Origin: Aquipseudomonas ullengensis
GTDB taxonomy: Bacteria; Pseudomonadota; Gammaproteobacteria; Pseudomonadales; Pseudomonadaceae
Reading direction: 5' to 3'
Assembly: GCF_014174475.1 (NCBI RefSeq)
Contig: NZ_JACJUD010000002.1
Coordinates: 670,422-734,421, forward strand
Length of the DNA: 64,000 bases
Shown: positions 49,529 to 57,895 of the stretch, piece by piece
Position numbering within the stretch: position 1 is the stretch's first letter
Layout: the number at the start of each line of letters is the position of its first letter
Notes under the pieces: model-generated
What the model was told of the DNA's origin: nothing
Database searches by the model: none
What the model saw: the letters and a program-made list of their open reading frames with translations, nothing else
Program-made: the position numbers and the translations under genes

Positions 49529-51916
49529 TTAGCCGAACAGCACCTTGGCGACATCGGCGAAGCGCTTGGCGAAGTGCACGGTGAGGCCTTCCTTGAGGTA
49601 GTCCGGCAGCTCGGTGAAGTCGCCGCGGTTGGCTTCCGGCAGGATCAGCTCGTAAATCTTCTGCCGGCGCGCCGCGATGACTTTCTCGCGCACGCCGCCA
49701 ATGGGCATCACCTGGCCGGTCAGCGACAGCTCGCCGGTCATCGCCACGCCTTTCTTCGGTGCCTGGTTGCGAGCGAGGGAGAGCAGGGCGCTGGCCATGG
49801 TCACGCCGGCGCTGGGGCCGTCCTTGGGCGTGGCGCCATCGGGTACGTGCAGGTGAACGAAGGCCTGGTCGAAGAAGGTGGGGTCGCCCTTGAAGGTTTT
49901 CAGGTGGGAGCTGATGTAGCTGTAGGCGATCTCCGCCGATTCCTTCATCACCTCGCCAAGCTGACCGGTGAGCTTGAAGCCGCGGTTCAGCGTGTGGATG
50001 CGCGTGGCCTCGATCGGCAGCGTGGCGCCGCCCATACTGGTCCAGGCCAGGCCGGTGATCACGCCGACACCGGAAAGCACCTGCTCGGTGCGGAAATGCG
50101 GCATGCCCAGGTAGCTCTCCAGGTCCTTGGGCGCGATCTTGATCTTCGCCTGCGGGTCCTCCAGCAGCTTGACCACCACCTTGCGCACCAGCTTGCCGAG
50201 TTGCTTCTCCAACTGGCGCACGCCGGCCTCGCGGGCGTAACCCTCGATCACCAACCGCAGGGCGGCATCGCTGATACTCAGGCGGTTCTTCGGCACGCCG
50301 GCTTTTTCCAGCTGCTTGGGCCACAGGTGGCGCTTGGCGATGGCCAGTTTTTCCTCGGTGATGTAGCCGGATAGGCGGATCACTTCCATGCGGTCGAGCA
50401 GCGGGCCGGGGATCGAATCCAGGGTGTTGGCGGTGCAGACGAACAGCACCTTGGACAGGTCCAGGCGCAGGTCCAGATAGTGGTCGAGGAATTCGACGTT
50501 CTGCTCCGGGTCGAGAGTTTCCAGCAGCGCCGAGGCCGGGTCGCCCTGGAAGCTGCTGCCCATCTTGTCGATCTCGTCGAGCATGATCACCGGGTTCATC
50601 ACCTCGACTTCCTTCAGCGCCTGCACCAGCTTGCCGGGCATGGCGCCGATGTAGGTGCGCCGGTGGCCCTTGATCTCCGCCTCGTCGCGCATGCCGCCGA
50701 CGCTGAAACGGTAGAACGGCCGGCCGAGGGATTCGGCGATGGACTTGCCGATGCTGGTCTTGCCCACGCCCGGCGGGCCGACCAGCAGCACGATGGAGCC
50801 AGCGATCTCGCCCTTGAAGGCGCCGACGGCGAGGAATTCGAGGATGCGGCTCTTCACGTCGTCGAGGCCGGCGTGCTGCGCGTCGAGCACCTGTCGCGCG
50901 TGCTTGAGGTCGAGCTTGTCGTCACCAAGGGTGCCCCACGGCACGCTGCTGGCCCAGTCCAGGTAATTGCGGGTGACGGCGTATTCCGGCGAGCCGGTTT
51001 CCAGGATCGACAGCTTGGTCAGTTCCTCGTCGATGCGCTTCTGTGCCTGCGGCGGCAGCGTGCGACCCTGCAGGCGCGCGCGAAACTCGTCGGCGTCGGC
51101 GCTGCGGTCGTCCTTGGTGATGCCCAGCTCCTGCTGGATGATCTTCAGCTGTTCCTTGAGGAAGAACTCGCGCTGGTGCTCGCCGATCTTGCGGTTGACC
51201 TCGGCCGACAGCTCGTTCTGCAGGCGGGCGACCTCGACCTCCTTGCGCAGCATGGGCAACACTTTCTCCATGCGCTTGAGGATTGGCACCGTATCCAGCA
51301 CGTCCTGCAACTCACGCGGGCTGGCGGTGGTCAGCGCGGCGGCGAAGTCGGTCAGCGGCGAGGGCTGGTTGGGGCTGAAGCGGTTGAGGTAGTTCTTCAG
51401 CTCTTCGCTGTAAAGCGGGTTGAGCGGCAGCAGCTCCTTGATCGCGTTGATCAGCGCCATGCCGTAGGCCTTGACCTCGTCGCGGCTGTCATCGGCGTTC
51501 TGCGGGTATTCGACTTCGGCCAGGTAGGGCGGGCGATGGCGTTTCAGCCAGCCACGGATCTTCACCCGCTGCAGGCCCTGGGCGACGAATTGCAGTTTGC
51601 CGTCGACGCGGCTGGCCTGGTGGATCTTCACCAGGGTGCCGTGTGTCGGCAGGCTGTCAGTATCGAAGTGGCGCGGGTCGGTCACCGGCTGGTCGACGTA
51701 GAACAGCGCCATGCTGTGGTGCTCGGTGTTGCTCACCAGCTCCAGGGTTTCCGCCCAGTGTTCCTCGTTGACGATCACCGGCAGCACTTGGGCCGGGAAG
51801 AACGGGCGATTGTGGATCGGGATGACGTAAAGCTTGTCCGGCAACGATTGATGAGGAAGGGCCAGGCGGTTGGCCTGGGCCTCGATGAATTCTGCGGAAT
51901 TGTCCTGCTCGCTCAT
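49529..51916 (-). CDS. lon: ATP-dependent Lon-family protease, AsrA-like paralogue
   Basis: A 795-residue protease with the LON substrate domain (PIHNRPFFPAQVLPVIVNEE), a coiled helical segment (NRKIGEHQREFFLKEQLK), an AAA+ module and a protease domain. The Walker A is GPPGVGKTS near 378-388 and Walker B is VIMLDEID. The serine is in KDGPSAGVTMASAL near 700 and the lysine in GGVREKVIAARR near 743. The PIHNRPFFP opening and overall sequence match the second Lon of P. aeruginosa (PA0779, AsrA), linked there to heat and antibiotic stress responses, better than the housekeeping Lon. It is divergent from an AraC-type regulator gene. No sigma-32 promoter could be confirmed by eye. Confidence 0.92.
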   Translation of the reverse strand: MSEQDNSAEFIEAQANRLALPHQSLPDKLYVIPIHNRPFFPAQVLPVIVNEEHWAETLELVSNTEHHSMALFYVDQPVTDPRHFDTDSLPTHGTLVKIHQASRVDGKLQFVAQGLQRVKIRGWLKRHRPPYLAEVEYPQNADDSRDEVKAYGMALINAIKELLPLNPLYSEELKNYLNRFSPNQPSPLTDFAAALTTASPRELQDVLDTVPILKRMEKVLPMLRKEVEVARLQNELSAEVNRKIGEHQREFFLKEQLKIIQQELGITKDDRSADADEFRARLQGRTLPPQAQKRIDEELTKLSILETGSPEYAVTRNYLDWASSVPWGTLGDDKLDLKHARQVLDAQHAGLDDVKSRILEFLAVGAFKGEIAGSIVLLVGPPGVGKTSIGKSIAESLGRPFYRFSVGGMRDEAEIKGHRRTYIGAMPGKLVQALKEVEVMNPVIMLDEIDKMGSSFQGDPASALLETLDPEQNVEFLDHYLDLRLDLSKVLFVCTANTLDSIPGPLLDRMEVIRLSGYITEEKLAIAKRHLWPKQLEKAGVPKNRLSISDAALRLVIEGYAREAGVRQLEKQLGKLVRKVVVKLLEDPQAKIKIAPKDLESYLGMPHFRTEQVLSGVGVITGLAWTSMGGATLPIEATRIHTLNRGFKLTGQLGEVMKESAEIAYSYISSHLKTFKGDPTFFDQAFVHLHVPDGATPKDGPSAGVTMASALLSLARNQAPKKGVAMTGELSLTGQVMPIGGVREKVIAARRQKIYELILPEANRGDFTELPDYLKEGLTVHFAKRFADVAKVLFG

Positions 51917-52148
51917 GGCTGCCCTTGCTGGATGAACCGGTCGTGTTTTCTAGATGGGGCGGTGCTGGCGGCTTTTCAATACCGTTATGGCTCGGCGGCC
52001 AGCATCTGGGCGCAGCCTGGGGCCTGCAGGGTCCGGGCCACGGGCGCTGGGGGCAGAACCGGGCTGTGGGTTGCCGCCTGTCCGCGCACATTGCCGCGTA
52101 GTTGTCCGACTGGTTAAAGTGCCGCCTGCCTTCAGCCCGTAGCCGACC

Positions 52149-52901
52149 ATGCTCAAAGCCCGCCTGATGCGCCTGGACAACCAGGCCCACGAACATGCCC
52201 ACAATTACCACCAGTTGGTGATGTCGCTGGCTGGGCGTGCGGAATTCGAGGTCAACGGCAACGGCGGCGAGGTCTGTCGCATGCGCGCCTGCCTGGTGCC
52301 GGGCGATGCCGAACACCAGTTCGCTGGCGTGGGTGAAAACCGCATGCTGATCCTCGATCTGGATGAGCAGGACACCTCGGCCGAAGACCTGAGCCTGCTG
52401 GCCCAGCTGTTCGAAAGCCCGCGCTACCCGGCGCTGGATGCAGACTTCCAGAATCTGCTGAGCTACGCCGGTGCCGAGCTGGCCCGCTATGGCAGTGATC
52501 CACACCTGGCGCGTGCCTTGGGCGGTGTCTTGTTGCGGGCGCTGCACCTGCGTCTGTTCGGTGAGCAGGCGGCGAGATCGAGTGGCGCGCTGGATGTCGA
52601 GCGCCTGGACAACTACATCGGCGAACACCTGGCGCGGCGCATCACGGTGATCGAGTTGGCCCAGGTGGCCTGCCTCAGTCCCAGCCATTTCCATGCGCAG
52701 TTCAAGGACAGCATGGGCCTGACGCCGCACCAGTACCTGCTCAAGACCCGCCTCGACCGCGCCGCGCGCCTGCTGCGCGAAAGCCCGCTGCCGCTGGTGC
52801 GGATTGCCGAGGAGTGCGGTTTCTCCAGCCAGAGCGCGCTGACCACGGCGATGCGCCGCTACCTGGGGCTGACGCCTCGGCGTTTGCGCAACGCTGACTA
52901 A
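52149..52901 (+). CDS. AraC-family transcriptional regulator
   Basis: A 250-residue regulator with an N-terminal cupin-like sensor domain (HEHAHNYHQLVMSLAGRAEF, ACLVPGDAEHQFAG) and a C-terminal double helix-turn-helix: HLARRITVIELAQVACLSPS, HFHAQFKDSMGLTPHQYLL and IAEECGFSSQSALTTAMRRY. The effector is unknown. It is divergent from the lon-type gene across 232 bases with no other feature, so mutual regulation is possible but unproven. Confidence 0.9.
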   Translation: MLKARLMRLDNQAHEHAHNYHQLVMSLAGRAEFEVNGNGGEVCRMRACLVPGDAEHQFAGVGENRMLILDLDEQDTSAEDLSLLAQLFESPRYPALDADFQNLLSYAGAELARYGSDPHLARALGGVLLRALHLRLFGEQAARSSGALDVERLDNYIGEHLARRITVIELAQVACLSPSHFHAQFKDSMGLTPHQYLLKTRLDRAARLLRESPLPLVRIAEECGFSSQSALTTAMRRYLGLTPRRLRNAD

Positions 52902-52908
52902 GGTTCTG

Positions 52909-52931
52909 ATCGCCAGCAAGCTGGCTCCTAC
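52909..52931. repeat. REP element, single copy
   Basis: ATCGCCAGCAAGCTGGCTCC(+3) equals the right arm of the REP pairs at 31330-31352 and 54817-54839. Confidence 0.8.
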
Positions 52932-52945
52932 AGGGCGCGGAGCGG

Positions 52946-52982
52946 GCGTAGGGCGGATCGATCAAGCGTGATCCACCCTACG
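52946..52982. repeat. GTAGGGTGGAT palindrome, short copy 3
   Basis: CGTAGGGCGGATCG is inverted as GATCCACCCTACG with an inner ATCA spacer; a compact member of the family also at 31363 and 49446. Confidence 0.6.
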
Positions 52983-52990
52983 TAGAGCGC

Positions 52991-53845
52991 TCAGTCGCCA
53001 GTCGCCACCGGGCGCGCCGGGTCGGTGATCCATTCGCTCCACGAGCCGGCATATAGCGGCGCCAGCGGATAGCCGGACAGGCTCAGGGCGAACAGGTTGT
53101 GGCAGGCGGTGACGCCGGAACCGCAATAGGCCACCAGCGACTCCACAGGTTTGTTTCCACGCAGGGCGTCGAAGCGCTGACGCAGCTGTGCAGCCGGCAG
53201 AAAGCGCCCGTCGCTGTCGAGGTTGTCGGTGAACACCGCGCACTGCGCGCCGGGGATGTGCCCGGCAACCGGATCGAGCGGTTCTACGTCGCCACGAAAG
53301 CGCGGCAGGGCGCGGGCATCGAGCAGGGTCAGGTCCGTGCTGCCCAGGCGTGCCTGCAACTGCGCCGCATCCAGCAGCAGGTTGGCATCCGCCTGGCCGG
53401 CGAAGTTGCCGGGGGCAACAGTCGGTTGGCTGTCGTTCAGCGGCAGGCCGGCATCCTTCCAGGCCTTGAGGCCGCCATCGAGCAGGTACACGCCTTCGCG
53501 TTTGCCCAGCCAGGCCAGCAGCCACCAGGCGCGCGCGGCGAAAGCGCCGGGACCATCGTCGTACAGCACCACGGTGGAGTCCTGGTTGATGCCCCAGCTG
53601 CGCAGCTTGTCCAGCAATTCGTCTACCGCCGGCAGCGGATGGCGGCCGGTCACGCCCTTGTGTATCGGGCCGGACAGGTCGTGCTCCAGGTCGGCGAACT
53701 GGGCGCCGGGAATATGCGCTTCGGCGTAGCTGCGTGAGCCATAGGTTGGCGCATCGAGGGCGAAGCGACAGTCGAGCAGCACCAGACCGGGCGCGTTGAG
53801 GCGGGCGTGCAGTGCGTCGGCGCTGAGTAATTGGGCGAAGGGCAT
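52991..53845 (-). CDS. sseA: 3-mercaptopyruvate sulfurtransferase (two-domain rhodanese)
   Basis: A 284-residue enzyme that moves sulfur from 3-mercaptopyruvate to a thiol acceptor. It has two rhodanese domains: N-terminal LLDCRFALDAP with HIPGAQFADLEHDLS, and C-terminal LLDARALPRFRGDVEP with GHIPGAQ. The active-site loop is CGSGVTAC with Cys near 241, the mercaptopyruvate-type loop rather than the CRxGxR/T of thiosulfate rhodanese. The start at 53845 follows AGGAGTTCCC. It is divergent from a phospholipid acyltransferase gene. Confidence 0.88.
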   Translation of the reverse strand: MPFAQLLSADALHARLNAPGLVLLDCRFALDAPTYGSRSYAEAHIPGAQFADLEHDLSGPIHKGVTGRHPLPAVDELLDKLRSWGINQDSTVVLYDDGPGAFAARAWWLLAWLGKREGVYLLDGGLKAWKDAGLPLNDSQPTVAPGNFAGQADANLLLDAAQLQARLGSTDLTLLDARALPRFRGDVEPLDPVAGHIPGAQCAVFTDNLDSDGRFLPAAQLRQRFDALRGNKPVESLVAYCGSGVTACHNLFALSLSGYPLAPLYAGSWSEWITDPARPVATGD

Positions 53846-53968
53846 GGGAACTCCTGTGTCGACTAACAGACTACGGACATCATAAGGACAGCCGCGCAGT
53901 TCGTCGCGCGGCACTAACCAGAAGCGCCCCCGGCCTGGCCGAAGCGGGCGCCATGTGAGGAAGTAACC

Positions 53969-54763
53969 ATGCTGAGCCTGCAGCCTGCCATTGAAAGCGC
54001 CAACCTGGCCCGCCGTGTCGGCGTGATCCTCGGATCCGCCCTGGTCACCCTGTTCTTCTGCCTCCTGATCCTTGCGCGCGCCGCGTGTGGGCGCTTGCGC
54101 CGGGCCGATATCGACCGCTATACGCGGCGCTGGTCGGCCCTGTTGCTGCGCCTGGTGCGCATGCGCCTGAGTGTGCATGGCGCGTTGCCAGACTTCACTG
54201 ACGGGCGCCGTTACATCCTGCTCAGCAGCCACGCCAGCCATTACGACATCCCGGCCAGCTTCGCCATGCTGCCGGGCTCGATTCGCATGTTGGGCAAGAA
54301 GGAGCTGTTCACTATCCCGCTGTTCGGCTCGACGCTGCGCGCGGCGGAGTTTCCCTCGGTGGACCGGCGCAACCCGCAACAGGCGCGCAAGGACCTGGAG
54401 TGCGCGCAGCGCATGATGGAAAGCGGCATCGTGCTGTGGGCCGCGCCGGAAGGCACGCGCTCGCGGGACGGCCAATTGCTGCCGTTCAAGAAGGGCTGCT
54501 TCCACCTGGCCCTGGATACCAATGCGCTGATCGTGCCGATTGCCTTTCGCGGCATCCACGAGGTACTGCCGGCGCGTACCTGGCGCTTCAACCTGGGCTT
54601 GCCCGTGCAACTGCATGTGGGCGAGCCCATCGACGCCAGCCGTTACAGCGTGGAGCAGTTGCCTGAGCTGATGGGCGAGACCCGTGCCCGCATGCAGGGG
54701 CTGCTGGGTGAGCAGCCGCGTGTCGCGCCTGCTCGTGGTCGCATGCAGGCCCAGGCGGTTTGA
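53969..54763 (+). CDS. Lysophospholipid acyltransferase (PlsC family)
   Basis: A 264-residue inner-membrane enzyme. The N-terminal helix is VILGSALVTLFFCLLILAR. The catalytic H-x4-D motif is SHASHYDIPAS near residue 92. PSVDRRNPQQARKD holds motif II, and PEGTRSRDGQLLPFKKGCF is motif III. The expected reaction is acylation of 1-acylglycerol-3-phosphate. GTGAGGAAG precedes ATG 53969. A longer distance to plsC-like housekeeping genes cannot be judged here; it may be a secondary acyltransferase such as those in the OlsA/PlsC-2 group. Confidence 0.88.
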   Translation: MLSLQPAIESANLARRVGVILGSALVTLFFCLLILARAACGRLRRADIDRYTRRWSALLLRLVRMRLSVHGALPDFTDGRRYILLSSHASHYDIPASFAMLPGSIRMLGKKELFTIPLFGSTLRAAEFPSVDRRNPQQARKDLECAQRMMESGIVLWAAPEGTRSRDGQLLPFKKGCFHLALDTNALIVPIAFRGIHEVLPARTWRFNLGLPVQLHVGEPIDASRYSVEQLPELMGETRARMQGLLGEQPRVAPARGRMQAQAV

Positions 54764-54776
54764 TCGTCGATTTGCT

Positions 54777-54839
54777 GTAGGAGCCAGCTTGCTGGCGATC
54801 AGCGAGCTGCCAGGGGATCGCCAGCAAGCTAGCTCCTAC
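54777..54839. repeat. REP pair, inverted arms
   Basis: The 23-base REP arm at 54777-54799 is inverted at 54817-54839 with one mismatch (GCTAGCT for GCTGGCT) and a 17-base spacer. It lies just upstream of a terminator between convergent genes. Confidence 0.85.
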
Positions 54840-54854
54840 AAAGCCCGTGACCCA

Positions 54855-54885
54855 CAAAAAAGCCCGCCAATTGGCGGGCTTTTTC
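54855..54885. terminator. Bidirectional terminator after the acyltransferase gene
   Basis: AAAAAAGCCCGCCAA-TTGGCGGGCTTTTT is a strong stem with A and T runs on both sides, between convergent genes. Confidence 0.9.
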
Positions 54886-54898
54886 ATTACACAGCGGT

Positions 54899-55960
54899 TC
54901 AGCGGATCTTCAGCTTGCCGATCCGGTCGTTGTCCAGACTGCCGAAGTACAGGAAGTCGCCCACCGGCTTGGCCGAGGTGACCATGCGCAGGTGCGTGCC
55001 GCTGGCGTCATGCAGGCTCTGCACGATCTGGCCCTGCTCGTTGAGGGCGATGGCAAAACCATAGTCCTTCGGCTTCGGCCACATCGAGCGCGGCAGCTTG
55101 GCCATCTGCGCCTTGAGCCACGGCTGGTTTTGCAGGAAGTCGGCGTCGGCCTTGCGCGGGGTGGGCAGGGCCACCCAGAAGGTGCCGGCGCGATCACCCT
55201 GGATGTTGTCCGGCATGCCCGGCAGGTTGTCGATAAAGATGTCGTGGCTGCCGGCCTTGTCACCTTTCAGCCAGTAGCGGGTGATGCGGTAGCGGTAGGT
55301 CTCGTTGACCAGCACGAAGTCCTCGTGCTGCGACAGCGCCACGCCGTTGGCGAAGTACAGGTCCTTGAGTAGCGTCTCGGTCTTGCCGGTGGCCGGGTCA
55401 TAGCGCAGCAGACGGCCGTAAGGGCGGCCTTCGAGCAGGTCGAGCAGGTAGTCCGGCTGGTTGAACTTGCTGGAGGCGTCGCTGAAGTAGATGCGCCCGT
55501 CGCTGGCGATATCCACGTCGTCGGTGAAGGCGAACGGCACGCCATCGGCCTCGGTGGCGAGCACCTCGATCTGCCCTTGCGGGTTGATGCGCAGCAGGCC
55601 CTTGTAGGCGTCGGCGACGATCAGGTTGCCCTGGGCGTCGAAGTCCATGCCCAGTGGGCGGCCACCGGTGGCGGCGAGGGTATCGATCTTGCCGTCGACG
55701 CCGATGCGCACGATGCGCCCGTCATGCAGGCCGGCGTAGACATTGCCCTGGGCATCCACGGCGCTGTCTTCCGGCCCGTGAATCTGGCCCTGGCCGAGCA
55801 GTTCGGCCTTCATCAGGGTGTCGTTGGGCTCCAGTACGCCGGTCAGCAGTGGCGCGGGCGGGGCTTGCCAGGCCAGCGGGTCGATGGGGCTTGGGGTGAG
55901 GGCGAGGAAGCCGGCGGCGCCAGCAATCACGATGGCCAGCAGGCCGAGAAGTTTCTTCAT
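54899..55960 (-). CDS. SMP-30/gluconolactonase-type six-bladed propeller, membrane-anchored
   Basis: A 353-residue protein with an N-terminal membrane helix (KKLLGLLAIVIAGAAGFLAL) and a strictosidine-synthase/SMP-30 propeller: GPEDSAVDAQGNVYAGLHDG, IVRIGVDGKIDTLA, RPLGMDFDAQGNLIVADAYKG, DDVDIASDGRIYFSDASSKF and LLDLLEGRPYGRLLRYDP. PDNIQGDRAGTFWVAL is the late blade typical of the adipocyte plasma-membrane-associated protein/strictosidine synthase branch. Metal-binding Glu and Asn residues occur in the expected blades. The likely activity is a calcium-dependent lactonase or esterase, substrate unknown. The start at 55960 begins the anchor helix. Confidence 0.85.
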   Translation of the reverse strand: MKKLLGLLAIVIAGAAGFLALTPSPIDPLAWQAPPAPLLTGVLEPNDTLMKAELLGQGQIHGPEDSAVDAQGNVYAGLHDGRIVRIGVDGKIDTLAATGGRPLGMDFDAQGNLIVADAYKGLLRINPQGQIEVLATEADGVPFAFTDDVDIASDGRIYFSDASSKFNQPDYLLDLLEGRPYGRLLRYDPATGKTETLLKDLYFANGVALSQHEDFVLVNETYRYRITRYWLKGDKAGSHDIFIDNLPGMPDNIQGDRAGTFWVALPTPRKADADFLQNQPWLKAQMAKLPRSMWPKPKDYGFAIALNEQGQIVQSLHDASGTHLRMVTSAKPVGDFLYFGSLDNDRIGKLKIR

Positions 55961-56003
55961 CTTGTTGTTCTTCCCTGTTGGAGGTGGGCGGCAGTGTAGC
56001 GTT

Positions 56004-56909
56004 TCACAGCGCCGATAGCGCTGCCCCAAGCTGCTGGAATAGGTGGTCATAAACCAGGCGTACGCGGGCCGCTACGGGGCCACGTTGTGGGCGGTAGATA
56101 AACAACTCGAAGGGCTCCGGGGCGGCATCACCGAGCACCGCCTGCAGCCTGCCGCTGGCCAGGTGTTCGGTCACCAGGTAATCGGGCAACTGGGCGACGC
56201 ACAGACCGGCGAGGGCGGCGGCGCATTCGCTTTCCTGGTCATCGGTGGTGAAGGCAGGCTGGCCGGGCACGAACTGTTGCTGATCGGCGAAATACCAGGG
56301 CCAGATGCGCCCGGTGTTGTGGTCGACCAGGGCGGACAGCGGCAGGTCCTGCAGCGCTTGCACGTTGTCCGGCATGCCGTGTTGTTGCAGCAGGGCAGGC
56401 GCGGCCACCACCTGCAGGCGGATCGGCGCGATAACCCGGGCGATGTAGCTACGGTCGCGGACGAAGCCGATGCGCACGCCGATGTCGATGCGCTCGTCGA
56501 CGCTGTCGGCGATCAGCTCGCTGAGGCGCAGATCCAGCTTGATCTGCGGGTACTCGCGCAGCAGCGGTGCCAGCAGCGGCACCAGAACATTGCGCCCGAG
56601 CGAGTGCGGTGCGGTGATACGCACGCTGCCGGCCAGGTCCTGGCGCTGTTCCCGGCTGTGGCGCTGGAACAGCTGCTCGACGCTGCCCAGGGCCGGGCGG
56701 GCTTCTGCCGCGAGCTGTTCGCCAAACGCGGTGATGCGTACCTGTCGCGTGCTGCGGTGGAACAACGGCTCGCCGAACTGTGCTTCCAGCTCCTGCACGG
56801 CGCGGGTCACGGCCTGGGGTGAAATACCCAGGCGATTGGCCGCTTCGCGAAAGCTGGCGGATTCGGCGGCGCAGCAGAAGATGCGTAGTAGCTCGGTGCG
56901 ATGGAGCAT
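56004..56909 (-). CDS. LysR-family transcriptional regulator
   Basis: A 301-residue regulator with an N-terminal winged helix (LLRIFCCAAESASFREAANR, LGISPQAVTRAVQELEAQFG, EPLFHRSTRQVRIT) and a periplasmic-binding-like effector domain (LRITAPHSLGRN-type segment, RIDIGVRIGFVRDRSYIARV). The start at 56909 follows AAGGAGTCGCA. It is divergent from an SDR gene, with an inverted repeat in the shared 131-base gap, the classic LysR arrangement, so the SDR gene is the probable target. Confidence 0.92.
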   Translation of the reverse strand: MLHRTELLRIFCCAAESASFREAANRLGISPQAVTRAVQELEAQFGEPLFHRSTRQVRITAFGEQLAAEARPALGSVEQLFQRHSREQRQDLAGSVRITAPHSLGRNVLVPLLAPLLREYPQIKLDLRLSELIADSVDERIDIGVRIGFVRDRSYIARVIAPIRLQVVAAPALLQQHGMPDNVQALQDLPLSALVDHNTGRIWPWYFADQQQFVPGQPAFTTDDQESECAAALAGLCVAQLPDYLVTEHLASGRLQAVLGDAAPEPFELFIYRPQRGPVAARVRLVYDHLFQQLGAALSAL

Positions 56910-56931
56910 TGCGACTCCTTTGTTCCTGTTT

Positions 56932-56960
56932 ATGGAATTCATAAATCCTATCTATTCCAT
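56932..56960. promoter_or_regulatory. Candidate LysR operator between the LysR and SDR genes
   Basis: ATGGAAT (56932-56938) is inverted as ATTCCAT (56954-56960) with a 15-base AT-rich spacer. It lies 22 bases upstream of the LysR start codon and about 80 from the SDR start. Inference only. Confidence 0.45.
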
Positions 56961-57040
56961 TCATTTCACTAAAGCCCTTTTCCATACTGCGCCCCACGCA
57001 GAACATCTCTGCCATTGCCAACGTGATTCGGGAGCAGACC

Positions 57041-57784
57041 ATGAGCAACAACATCAGCGACAAAGTTGTAGTGATCACCGGTGCCAGCAGCGGCCTGGGC
57101 GAAAGTACCGCACGCCATCTGGCCGCCCTGGGCGCCAGGGTGGTGCTGGCCGCCCGGCGCACCGAGCGTCTGGAGGCCATCGCCGCAGAAATTCGCGCTG
57201 CTGGCGGTGATGCGCTGGCGGTGACCACCGATGTCAGCGTGCAGGCGCAGGTGCAGGCCCTGGCCGATGCCGCCATCGCCCACTACGGCCGCATCGACGT
57301 GATGGTCAACAACTCGGGGTTCATGGCCATCGCGCCGATGGCGCAGGCGCGCATCGATGAGTGGGACCGGATGATCGACATCAACATCAAGGGCGTGCTC
57401 TACGGCATTGCCGCCGTGTTGCCGCAGATGCAGAAGCAGGGCAGCGGGCAGATCATCAATATCGCCTCGGTGGCCGGGATCAAGGTGTTCTCGCCGGGCG
57501 GTACGGTGTACAGCGGCACCAAGTTCGCCGTGCGGGCGATCAGCGAAGGGCTACGCCACGAAGTGGGCGGCAGCATCCGGGTCACCCTCATTTCCCCCGG
57601 TGCGGTGGATTCCGAACTCAAGCACGGCAGCTCGGACGAGGCCTCGTCGCACAACGTCAACGAGTTCTACAAACAGGCTATACCGGCCAGCTCGGTGGCC
57701 CGCGCCATCGCCTATGCCATCGAGCAGCCGGCGGATGTGGACATCAGTGAAGTGGTGCTGCGTCCCACCGTGCAGGAGTTCTGA
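57041..57784 (+). CDS. Classical short-chain dehydrogenase/reductase
   Basis: A 247-residue SDR with TGASSGLGE (residues 13-21), NNSG near 90, the serine in INIASVAG and an intact YSGTK motif near 157. AARRTERLEAI after the second strand suggests NADP preference (paired arginines). The substrate is unknown; similar proteins are labelled as serine or clavaldehyde-type dehydrogenases. ATG 57041 follows GGGAG. It is divergent from the LysR gene that probably controls it. Confidence 0.9.
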   Translation: MSNNISDKVVVITGASSGLGESTARHLAALGARVVLAARRTERLEAIAAEIRAAGGDALAVTTDVSVQAQVQALADAAIAHYGRIDVMVNNSGFMAIAPMAQARIDEWDRMIDINIKGVLYGIAAVLPQMQKQGSGQIINIASVAGIKVFSPGGTVYSGTKFAVRAISEGLRHEVGGSIRVTLISPGAVDSELKHGSSDEASSHNVNEFYKQAIPASSVARAIAYAIEQPADVDISEVVLRPTVQEF

Positions 57785-57895
57785 GGGCGCCGGTGCCGGT
57801 CCGGGCGGGTGAGCGATCGTGCCTGAGTGGCCGCTCAAACGCCCGGCCTGCGCGCTGGGCATATATACTGCGCGGCATTGCCAAAGGAGTGCCGC

